Part shown: positions 55,198 through 64,000 of the stretch, one piece after another | Position numbering within the stretch: the first letter of the stretch is position 1 | Layout of the letters: every line of letters begins with the position of its first letter | Assembly (NCBI GenBank): GCA_032622095.1 | Contig: CP136069.1 | Span: 164,354,394-164,418,393 of the forward strand | DNA: 64,000 nt | Source of the DNA: Siphonodentalium dalli | Taxonomy: Eukaryota; Mollusca; Scaphopoda; Gadilida; Siphonodentaliidae | Reading direction: 5' to 3' | Notes under the pieces: generated by a model | The model's database searches: none | Told to the model about the DNA's origin: nothing | Seen by the model: the letters and a program-made list of their open reading frames with translations, nothing else | Program-made: the position numbers and the translations under genes

Positions 55198-58100
55198 GTA
55201 AGAACCAATTAATCCCTTTCTATACAAAATGGATTCTCTCACTCAGTTATAAAGTTATACATTGGAACAGTTTATTATTCATTTTGAGTGATGTTCAAGC
55301 AATAAACGCAGACGACTGATAATAATACCGTACTGGCCAGTGGATAAGTCGCATCTTTTTAACCCAATTTGCCCTATTAAAATCCTCCTGCGACTTATAG
55401 ATCGGTAAGTCAATGAGGGGCATATTTTCAGCCGAATTTTGAGGAATCAACTGCGATCACAGGTAAATAATGGGACAAAATGCCGACGCAAACTAACTGC
55501 AACGCGATAAAATAATACAATTCGGTATACAAAAAATAAATAAATACCCCATTCTCATATGTACTTTGTCTTTATTTTATTCCCTGTCTGACATTTAAAA
55601 CATATATATCGGTAAGTGCAGAAGGGATCATTCATTGATGATATATGTTCAACAAACTTATTATCTGAACATTTCCTGAGGGATAACTACTCGTCAATGA
55701 TTATTTAGTAAAGGTTAAAGGCTAAATGTTACTTACTCAATGTATTTTCTGGGCCCAATTATTTCTATTTAAAAAATGGTTATTTTCTGAACATGCCGAC
55801 AGCTTTTACTCAACGAAAACGATAAATGTGAAATCTATTCCTTATTGAATATTTTAATATTTCACTTGAATAAAGGGTGTTGTAGGATGGCCGCAATACT
55901 TTATTTCCACACACACCCACACTATCCAACATGGCCGCCGTCCAGAGGGATTCAAATAGGGAACCCATGCAAGTTCTCGGCCCTTTACCGATTTAGGTCG
56001 AATAAAGAGTGGTGTAGGGTTGCCCCCAAGACACCCCACATTTTCACAATAACACATCCGATTAAAAATGGCCAACCTGACACCACCTATAATGTTTGAA
56101 TATTTCCAATTGATGGCAATTTCAGACCAAAATTTGGACTAAATATAGAAAAGATTTGCTAGAGTTGGCCTAAACCAACAAATGTCCCACTAATTAGTTG
56201 TTGGAAAATCAACCAACTAACAATTTCAACCTATAAGTGGTGTAAAATTTCCAACAAATGCTGCGTGAGGCATGAAATTTCTAGCTGTTGAAAATTTTGA
56301 CCAAAGTTGGAGGGTTAGACCCCCCTCAAACTCCCCCTGTCGCCACGTCCCTGGGGTGGAATAGAACCCTATGGTAATATCAGCAAACATAGCTTCATGA
56401 TGTGACGATTTCAGACTGGTGCACTTTCACCGAATGCGCACCCGTTGTGTAGCTTGTTATCGCAAAGGCAACGTATCATTTTGTGATCTTTTATAAACCT
56501 TGTTTTAACAAACTTAGGATCCCCACATGACAATGATTCTTATCAGCATTATTAAAGACAATAAACTGACTGTAGTAAAATTGAGCACATGCTCCACTCA
56601 GAATGTTTTCGGATTTGTCATTGTAAAAAGCTCTGGAAATGAGGAAGTTGGGAAAACATACAAAGAATTTCAGGTTTATTGAATCATGCGGACCAAGAGC
56701 CGCTTTACGTATACATAATGGCCTTTTATTGAGGGGGAAACATAATTTTCTTATATAAACTTCCCACAATAACGCTCCCTGAGCTCAATTTCTTAGCATA
56801 GTAGACTTTCTTTCACCGGAAAAACACAGAAGCCTTGCGATTGCGCACTGGATGATATACATGTATGCGATTTCAGATGGATTTAGCAGGAGCAATGCCT
56901 AGGTAAAAGCGTAGGTAAAATAAGTTCATTACTAAAATTTCATTGTGTCAATCAGAAATACAACCTCATTTCTCTTTAGTCAAAATTACTTTAGTTCACT
57001 CTTCTGTACATACCGTTATATTGTCCTACAATAGCATCCATGGCACTGTGGTATTAACCATATGTATTGTGTACATGTGTATAAGGAAACTGTTTGGGAG
57101 ATGGTTGGGGAATTGCACATATACCGTATAGTGAGTAGTGGCCTGGAAACCTTGTTCCACAAAATAACTACTCTCAGGTGTTTAAAAAAATCGTGATGGT
57201 CTAATAATAGTGATGGGTGGGGATTTAGGCTAAAATCCTGAAATTAATAATAGTGATGGCAATTTCACTCTATGTCTCAATTAGGGATGGGACGATACGC
57301 TAATTTCGTGATACGATATTTTTTTTACAGCCATGTAACTTTTTTTTAAGATGATTTCCTTTTGATAAACAGTAATATGTTGCTGAATAAATATCAACAA
57401 AATTGAATACTAAATTACTAATAGTATTAAGAATTTAATAATAATATTTCATTGATTTGATACTAAACATTAAGTTCATTAACAATATATTATGCATATA
57501 AGTTATATAACACAAATTGTCACATTCATGAATCGTAATGAACTGCAGACAGTGCAGGTTGATATTCACTAATGCAATCACTAATCAAGTACATATAAAA
57601 TCTACACAACAATGGTGATAGAGAGATTATATAGCTCTAGCCTCTATGACAATTTAGTAATACACAAACAAATGTTCATATGATCGGAAGCAATAATAGC
57701 ACATGAAAATACAGAAATATTTATAATGTGTGAAGTTGTGAACTCTTGATTCTGATTTTCTGAGACAATTTATAGGGAAGAGTTAGTTCTTAATGATGCA
57801 GCTGCTTATGTTAAAGTTTATAACTTTAAGATTAGTTTGATTACTGCAAAAAAATTAATGACATATACATGTAGTCTCTTCAGTGACATTGACAGAAACC
57901 TTGATATTCTAATCTAATTTATACCTCATATGTTAGATCATAACTTAGATGTTACATGTACATGTACATGCTGTAGCCACAATCATGTTTAAACTTGGTA
58001 CATCACTTGACATTCAAGCTTGTCTTCTTACAGAAGAACTTGAAGTGAAGAATTCACTTCAAGTTCTTCTGTAAGAACACAAGCTTGTCAACGTTTTTTG

Positions 58101-60531
58101 ACTTGAGCAGAGATCTTTTTGCGCATATTGTCTCTCCACTAGTAGAAAACACTCTCTCACTAGGCACAGATGTCCCTGGGATGAACAGAATTGAGGCTGC
58201 AAATTGTGATAATATCGGATAGTTCCCTGCTTTCATCTTCCACCATTCAAGTGGAGAACAGTCAACACTGATTGATGACTCGTTGTTATACATTTTCAGT
58301 TCGTCTCTGGTTTGTTCTAGCAAACTTTTATCAGATTGTTTTGTAATGATTGATGTTTGGACTGACATGGAATTTCCGAATATTTGTACCATAGCTGTTT
58401 TCTGCTTAGGTGACACAGCTACAGGTGGAGAGGAATCTGTACTGCTACATGTAGCAGTGTCAGCAGACACATGTTTGTCACAAGTACCGCGTTGTGCCTG
58501 AGAATCAACTGGTGTGGAATCAGAACTTCCTGCTTCGCCTGCACTAACATTAGTGACATTTACTGTGACATTTCGAACATCCCATAAGGCTGCAGCTTTA
58601 GTAACAACATTATCAAAAACAGTCTCACGAGCTTTATCGGGAATAAACAGCAAGCTCTTGAACCAGGGATCAAGAGCCGAGCTGATCAACAAGAACTCAT
58701 TGACCTCCGTATCTGTGTAACGTTTGGACATGTCCTGAGAGATTGCGGTCTTGACCTGTTTCACTAATGAGCAATCCTGAGCATCTACACTGCTTATGTC
58801 TATTACGCTTTGTTTTAGAGGCATAATCATAGAAATAGTTGGAATTTTTTCATCGCATAGAACCTTCGTCATAAGTTTAAGTGGCTTCAGAATGTCTATA
58901 TTGTCTTGAGCTGCAAGAATATCATCATCTGATAAAGTGATGCATTCTTTTATGTCCTTTCGGATTTCGGGGCACAATAGAGTGGCGTGCACTGCCGGTT
59001 GCTGTTCAAGGTATCTCGAGAGCATTTCGTAGGTAGAGTTCCATCGCGTTGAAACATCTATGATAAGTTTGTGGTTCGGTAGGGACAACAATTTCTGTTT
59101 TGCTTTCAACGTACTGGTCGCGATGTGGCTTTTGTGGAAATACTTCACGATAGTTCTGACTCGTTTACAAAGTCGAGTCATAACTTGAACATCTAATCCA
59201 CGCTGCGTTGCCAAGTTCAAGGTATGGGCAAAGCAACCTATCTGTAAGCCATCTGCGTACTTAACCGCTATTCCATTTGCTGCCACATTGTCGGTCGTAA
59301 TGACTTTGGGTATACCATGGCGTCCAATGTTCCACTCATGCATCACTTTCTTCAATTCCTCCCCGAGATTTATACCTGAATGCGATCCCGGAAGGAGTGT
59401 ATCGCGATACATCGGTGCATCGATGAATCGTCCCATCCCTAGTCTCAATGCCAAATAATAGTGATAGTAATTCTCTATAATTAATAATTGTGCTGACACT
59501 ATTATTAGGCATCTGAGAATAAGAATTTAGTTGAGAGTAATTTGAGTGAATTAGATTTAAGCATACAGTACTGTCTACCATTTCTTTGGTAACTACAGTA
59601 ATGCCCTAGATAATCGACTCCTTAACCACAGCAGAATTATGGGTAACTTTTCAGGATTTAGTCAGAAATATGGCTTGTTGCTATTCCTGAATGGCAACAA
59701 GCCATATTTCCTACTAAATCCTGAAAAGTTACCCATAATTCTGCTGTGGTTAAGGAGTCGATTATTTATGGCATTACTGTATTCAATCATAATAACAAAT
59801 CATTCCTGGGTTGGTGCAGTGTAATGTTATTATTGTTGCAAAAAGCATATTGTTGAACAATTGCCTAGGTAAAAAATCAGTTTCAATTCACAGGGCTGTC
59901 TGTTCATATTTAAGCAAGTTCTACTCCATTACAGATCGAGACGGAGATCATTTCATATACATCCTGATAGTGCTGACAGGGTTCAGAATGTTCGCAACTC
60001 TATGGAACACCAGCCACAGCGGCAGCGCCAAGTTGATGGTCAATTTACCTGCCCAATCTGTCTAAATGATGCTAGCTTCGCTGTTGAAACTAACTGTGGG
60101 CATGTATTCTGTGGTAAGTTGTATCTTCTTATTTGATCATCTTTGGTATAGAAATATTATTAAATAAATTACTTGTTTCTCGTCTATCTGTTTTGAAAAT
60201 TATGATAGGTCAGGTGGTAAAATTTCATTTCTTTTATTAGATAAACAGAGACAATGTTTCCGGTGAATCTATATTCATCACTTTTGTCCATCTATCTAGG
60301 CATCCACCTACATGTACATGTACAGCCCTCAGAACTTCATGCAATTCTGATTATTTCCCATTGAGAATGGGGCCCATTTTCAGCCTCTTTTGTTGCCTAA
60401 ACAATCCCTGAAAATACAGTATTTTTGGTACAAATGTCGGCTATTTTCAATTTACAGGTGTGTGTATAAATGCATACTGGCATCATGGTAACTGGCTCGG
60501 TGCAGTGAAATGTCCGGTATGCAGACAGCTG
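55079..60531 (+). CDS. RNF170: E3 ubiquitin ligase RNF170, 5' part (three exons, continues beyond window)
   Basis: RNF170 is an ER-membrane RING E3 that works with erlin1/2 to ubiquitinate activated IP3 receptors for degradation. Three exons join in frame to 124 residues: an acidic N-terminus with STLIEGFGDEALPA, a transmembrane helix at about 20-38, a basic linker (SRRRSFHIHPDSADRVQNVR, cf. NIHPENQELVRVLR in human) and a C3HC4 RING. The ring ligands are C79, C82, C94, H96, C99, C102, C118 and C121. The NCGH(V/L)FC and AYW..G.WLGA..CP(V/I)CRQ motifs are specific to this family. The last two thirds, with the C-terminal transmembrane pair, are not found before 64000. Intron 1 (4.7 kb) hosts a hAT element and intron 3 a large minisatellite. 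Confidence 0.96.
55198..57168. other. RNF170 intron 1, proximal part
   Basis: No exon fits between exons 1 and 2, whose phases match directly. 56100-56350 shares AAATTTCTAGCTGTTGA-like and CGCCACGTCCCT-like text with the 18677-21672 element. 55865-56090 has two AAAGxGTGxTGTAGG half-repeats around ATGGCCGCCG. Confidence 0.45.
58015..58088. repeat. 25-bp-arm inverted repeat at transposase stop codon
   Basis: Arms 58025-58049 and 58053-58077 are perfect complements around a 3-base spacer, with partial extension into AAGCTTG on both sides. The right arm encodes the last codons and stop of the transposase, so the tail of the gene has been copied in inverted form. Confidence 0.9.
58054..59436 (-). 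pseudogene. hAT transposase (ZBED-like), N-terminally truncated, about 460 aa open
   Basis: Uninterrupted frame of about 460 codons. Early residues (MGRFIDAPMYRDT) are translated terminal repeat, then LLPGSHSGINLGEELKKVM joins the RNase H-like domain. KVITTDNVAANG holds the second catalytic Asp and CFAHTLNLA follows. The C-terminus has LEWWKMKAGNYPILSQFA and PSERVFSTSGE, the hAT dimerisation block with the catalytic Glu region. Family members of about 650 aa also have a BED zinc finger and the first catalytic Asp, both deleted here. No stop or frameshift suggests a young copy. It could still make a dimerisation-competent inhibitor, which is inference. Confidence 0.9.
59596..59779. mobile_element. 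pogo-like MITE, inverted repeat
   Basis: Flanked by TA (59594-59595, 59780-59781). Arms of about 85 bp around GGAATAGC-type loop sequence. Lies in RNF170 intron 1, 155 bp before exon 2. Confidence 0.85.
59935..60113 (+). CDS. RNF170: RNF170 exon 2 (residues 40-99), first half of RING
   Basis: 179 nt, ATTACAG acceptor and GTAAGT donor. Carries the linker and the first five zinc ligands: CPICLNDASFAVETNCGHVF then C. The split Arg codon with exon 1 confirms the phase. Confidence 0.96.
60458..60531 (+). CDS. RNF170: RNF170 exon 3 (residues 100-124), second half of RING
   Basis: 74 nt, TTTACAG acceptor and GTGAGT donor. Reads VCINAYWHHGNWLGAVK then CPVCRQL, completing the RING. No further exon is visible downstream, where repeats dominate. 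Confidence 0.96.
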
Positions 60532-60671
60532 GTGAGTTCAATTGTACATGTATACCCCCACACAAAGATTTTTTTACCTCAAGTACTGAGCAGGCAAGCA
60601 ACTAACAGAATTGTCAAGATGAACGAATCACGGAGTCATACCAAAGCCATTCAATCAAGTCTGAGTTTAGT

Positions 60672-61064
60672 ATGTCTGTCATTTGCAGAATGAGGTTCAC
60701 AGAGGTTGAATTTAGTGACACTATCCTGCATAGCAGGCTAGCATCACCAAATTCACCCTCAGGGAACCTCATTCTGCTTAGGCCTCATCTTCTTGGAAGT
60801 ATCTATCTCTATAGTCTCAAATTAACATTGTTTTTAATAACTTTTTCCCTTCTGTTGAGTTTCTATATCCCCTAATTATGAGAAGATAAAATGCATGATC
60901 GATGGAACATCACCAACTTCAACTGTGGAACTTCTATCTGATCATAGGTCTCCCATAGCAGTTGAGGCTTAAGTGGAATAAGGGCCCCAGAGGGTGAATT
61001 TGGTGATGCTAGCCCACTGTGCTGGATAGCGTCACTAAATTCACCCTCTGGGGACCTCATTCTA
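60672..61064. mobile_element. CAAGCC-type MITE, long variant, in RNF170 intron 3
   Basis: Modules at 60686-60780 and 60975-61064 flank the family spacer. The left end is degraded (TTAGTATGTCTGTC). It directly abuts the 42-bp minisatellite. Confidence 0.75.
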
Positions 61065-61074
61065 ATCGATTTAT

Positions 61075-62795
61075 TAGACATCGGATATTCTAGCATTACA
61101 GTCTAAATGATTTATAAGACTCTCGGACAATCTATGCATTACAGTCTAAACAATTTATCAGACATCGGATAATCTATGCATTACAGTCTAAACGATTTAT
61201 CAGACATCGGACAATCTATGCATTACAGTCTAAACAATTTATCAGACATCGAACAATCTATGCATTACAGTCTAAACAATTTATCAGACATTGGACAATC
61301 TACGCATTACAGTCTAAACGATTTATCAGACATCAGACAATCTATGCATTACAGCCTAAACGATTTATCAGACATCGGATAATCTATGCATTTCAGTCTA
61401 AACGATTTATTAGACATCGGATAATCTATGCTTTACAACCTGACCGATTTATAAGACTCTCGGACAATCTATGCATTACAGTCTAAACGATATATCAGAC
61501 ATCGAACAATCTATGCATTACAGCCTAAATGATTTATCAGACATCGGACAATCTATGCATTACAGTCTAAACGATATATCAGACATCGGACAATCTATGC
61601 TTTACAGCCTAAATGATTTTTCAGACATCGGACAATCTATGCATTACAGCCTAAACAATTTATCAGACATCGGACAATCTATGCATTACAGCCTAAACAA
61701 TTTATCAGACATCGGACAATCTATGCATTACAGCCTAAACAATTTATCAGACATCGGACAATCTATGCATTAGTTTAAATGATTTATCAGATATCAGACA
61801 ATCTATGCATTACAGCCTAAATGATTTATCAGACATCGGACAATCTATGCATTACAGCCTAAACAATTTATCAGACATCGGACAATCTATGCATTAGTTT
61901 AAATGATTTATCAGACATCAGATAATCTATGCTTTACAGTCTAAACGATTTATAAGACTCTCGGACGATCTATGCATTACAGTCTAAACAATATATCAGA
62001 CATCGGACAATCTATGCATTACAGCCTAAACAATTTATCAGACATCGGACAATCTATGCATTAGTCTAAATGATTTATCAGACATCAGACAATCTATGCA
62101 TTACAGCCTAAACGATTTATCAGACATCGGACAATCTATGCATTACAGCCTAAACAATTTATCAGACATCGGACAATCTATGCATTACAGCCTAAACGAT
62201 TTATCAGACATCGGAAAATCTATGCATTACAGCCTAAACGATTTATAAGACTCTCGGACAATCTATGCATTACAGTCTAAACGATATATCAGACATCGGA
62301 CAATCTATGCATTAGTTTAAATGATTGATCAGACATTGGACAATCTATGCATTAGTCTAAATGATTTATCAGACATCGGACAATCTATGCATTACAGCCT
62401 AAACTATTTATCAGACATCGGACAATCTATGCATTACAGTCTAAATGATTTATCAGACATCGGACAATCTATGCATTACAGCCTAAACTATTTATCAGAC
62501 ATCGGACAATCTATGCATTAGTCTAAATGATTTATCAGACATCGGATAATCTATGCATTAGTCTAAATGATTTATCAGACATCGGATAATCTATGCATTA
62601 CAGTCTAAACGATTTATCAGACATCGGACAATGTATGCATTACAGTCTAAACGATTTGTCAGACATCGGACAATCTATGCATTAGTCTAAATGATTTATC
62701 AGACATCGGATAATCTATGCATTACAGTCTAAACGATTTATCAGACATCGGACAATCTATGCATTACAGTCTAAACAATTTATCAGGCATAACAA
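61075..62795 (+). repeat. 42-bp minisatellite in RNF170 intron 3 (about 41 copies)
   Basis: Consensus includes CAATCTATGCATTACAG then CTAAACGATTTATCAGACAT. Full units are 42 bp (14 codons), so long stretches read MHYSLNDLSDIGQS over and over. Shorter 39-bp units (ATTAG in place of ATTACAGC) break the frame. A TAAGACTCTCGG variant recurs at intervals, a higher-order pattern. Confidence 0.95.
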
Positions 62796-62862
62796 AATCG
62801 GGTTATTCTTGGAAATCCTTTATTTTATTGTCATTGGTAGATATTATTGGTCAAGTCTGGAC

Positions 62863-63009
62863 CAAGCCTTGAAATAGGGTGTCTTTTGCAGAATGAGGTC
62901 CCCAGAGGGTGAATTTAGTGATGCTACCCCGCATAGCAGGCTAGCATCACCAAATTCACCCTCTGGGAACCTCATTCTGCATATGACAGACACACTATTT
63001 CAAGGCTTG
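62863..63009. mobile_element. hAT-like MITE (CAAGCC family), TSD GTCTGGAC
   Basis: A minimal copy with one palindromic module between CAAGCCTTGAAATAG ends. The duplications GTCTGGAC lie at 62855-62862 and 63010-63017. Confidence 0.9.
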
Positions 63010-63628
63010 GTCTGGACTCTTCATAGACTCTTGTTTATGTTTAATTATTGTCGCAATCTTAAATTTGTAAACACCATAAGAAATTAGCAATGTGACTGAA
63101 CATTTATTGTGCTATTTTTAGCTATATGGCGAGGAACTAGGAAATCGTGGTCACCATGTAGGAATTCTGAAATCACTTGATTGGTTTCATCGCTTTATCG
63201 TTAAATGTTGTGATTGGCTGACAACAAGCCTTGAAATAGTGTGTCTGTCATTTGCAGAATGAGGTCCCCAGAGGGTGAATTTAGTGATGCTACCCCGCAT
63301 AGCGGGCTAGCATCACCAAATTCACCTTCTGGGGACCTCATTCTGCTTACACTTCAGCAGAATGAAGTTCCCAGAGGGTTAATTTGGTGATGCTAGCCCG
63401 CTATTTCAAGGCTTGGTCTGGACTCTTCATAGACTCTTGTTTATGTTTAATTATTGTCGCAATCTTAAATTTGTAAACACCGTAAGAAATTAGCAATGTG
63501 ACCGAACATTTATTGTGCTATTTTTAGCTATATGGCGAGGAACTAGGAAATCGTGGTCACCATGTAGGAATTCTGAAATCACTTGATTGGTTTCATCGCT
63601 TTATCATTAAATGTTGTGATTGGCTGAC
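63010..63628. repeat. tandem segmental duplication flanking a MITE
   Basis: About 213 bp at 63010-63222 recurs at 63416-63628 with very few differences. The MITE at 63225-63415 lies between. The low divergence suggests a recent event. Confidence 0.9.
63225..63415. mobile_element. hAT-like MITE (CAAGCC family), in duplicated segment
   Basis: Ends match the family, but the left flank does not duplicate the right one (GTCTGGAC). The flanks are explained by the segmental duplication of 63010-63222 and 63416-63628 rather than by a fresh insertion. Confidence 0.8.
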
Positions 63629-63724
63629 ACTGACATAATACTGTTTGGAAGTAATGGAATTCCCTCCTGTTTCATTTAGACTGTAGCGCGTAGCTTGTTT
63701 AATTAGACTGTAGCTCGTAGCTTG

Positions 63725-64000
63725 TTATGCCCCCGATCTCCGATGGAGATTTGGGGGTATATAGTGGAGCCCTCCGTCCGTCCGTCCTTCCGTCCTTCCG
63801 TCTGTCCGTCCTTCCGTCCGTACGAACGTTTCAACTCATAACTTTGGTTTCGCTAACTCAATTCAGTTGATCTTTGGTATGCTAATAGACCAGCTGGGGG
63901 GGGACAAGATTTCCCCATAAATGCGGTTTCGTCCGCCCATTTTTTCCAGAGTTACGCTCCTTTTTGGACTTAGAAAATTCAGTTTTCTGTGGCATACGAA
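63725..64000. repeat. CCGTCCGTCC dispersed repeat, cut by window edge
   Basis: Hairpin ATGCCCCCGATCTCCGATGG, then (CCGTCCTT)n and CATAACTTTGGTTTCGCTAA. It is the reverse-complement orientation of the GGAC-tailed repeat style. Confidence 0.7.

Larger units (their letters stand above)
57282..59441. mobile_element. hAT element with partial transposase, TSD GTCTCAAT
   Basis: 2160 bp with terminal repeats TAGGGATGGGACGAT and 8-bp duplications GTCTCAAT (57274-57281, 59442-59449). The minus strand holds a long open frame for the C-terminal part of a hAT transposase. The 5' part is removed by an internal deletion, so the copy is non-autonomous. It sits within an older ACTCTCAGG-type repeat in RNF170 intron 1. 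Confidence 0.95.
57169..59521. mobile_element. ACTCTCAGG-type MITE split by the hAT element
   Basis: Left part 57169-57281, with ACTCTCAGGTG and CTAATAATAGTGATGG. Right part 59450-59521, ending ATTATTAGGCATCTGAGAAT. Joined across the hAT and its duplication they match the copies at 48130 and 49111. Confidence 0.78.

Noticed and set aside
58283-58501. Plus-strand frame with MIDVWTD, similar to the first catalytic Asp motif of hAT transposases
   Set aside because: It is antisense to the true transposase frame, which reads the dimerisation domain on the minus strand. The similarity is coincidental.
61176-62521. Open frames of repeated MHYSLNDLSDIGQS as a repetitive protein
   Set aside because: The frame exists only because the minisatellite unit is 42 bp. 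Length variants break it, there are no flanking exons, and it lies in an RNF170 intron.

Overview
The window is eukaryotic: AT-rich, with GT-AG introns, dense small DNA transposons and long tandem arrays. Dispersed repeats ending in GGACGGAC-type runs are a style common in molluscan and other lophotrochozoan genomes, so a mollusc is the best guess, from repeat style only. Two genes can be identified firmly, and almost everything else is repeat.

Gene 1 is a complete HOOK gene (dynein activating adaptor, microtubule-binding Hook family) on the minus strand. It runs from the ATG at 52998 to the stop at 4472 in 21 coding exons over 48.5 kb. The joined exons give about 707 residues, close to the roughly 718 of human HOOK3, with the N-terminal Hook domain, central coiled coils and a conserved C-terminal tail. 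Gene 2 is RNF170 (ER-membrane RING E3 ligase) on the plus strand. It starts at 55079, and three exons (transmembrane segment plus the whole C3HC4 RING) are present before the gene leaves the window. The two genes are head to head, about 2.1 kb apart, which is the arrangement of human RNF170 and HOOK3 on 8p11.21.

The HOOK gene is unusual in one way: its exon/intron borders have been tandemly copied again and again. The 3' end of exon 19 with its splice donor is the seed of a 3.1-kb array (about 45 copies of 68-70 bp). The 3' end of exon 8 with its donor is the seed of an 11-copy array of 38 bp. Decayed single copies of exon borders lie beside exons 13, 18 and 19. Exon 5 appears to carry a one-base insertion relative to the Hook reading frame, and the exon 16 intron uses a GC donor.

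The repeat layer includes three hAT-type elements with 8-bp target duplications: 31992-35671, 50595-52033 and 57282-59441. The last still encodes the C-terminal two thirds of a transposase. About 17 TTAA-flanked piggyBac-like MITEs fall into three terminal families that share one 70-bp hairpin module. There are also hAT-like MITEs built on a 95-bp palindrome, pogo-like TA-flanked inverted repeats, non-LTR retrotransposon scraps between the two genes, a G-run/C-run array with a switch of orientation (32.6-35.2 kb), and a 42-bp minisatellite in RNF170 (61.1-62.8 kb). Several are nested, and two tandem duplications keep the unoccupied version of an insertion site.

I see no RNA gene, CRISPR array or prokaryotic system, and no convincing new multi-gene system. 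The strongest new leads are the splice-donor minisatellites in HOOK and the co-varying hairpin module shared by unrelated MITE ends.
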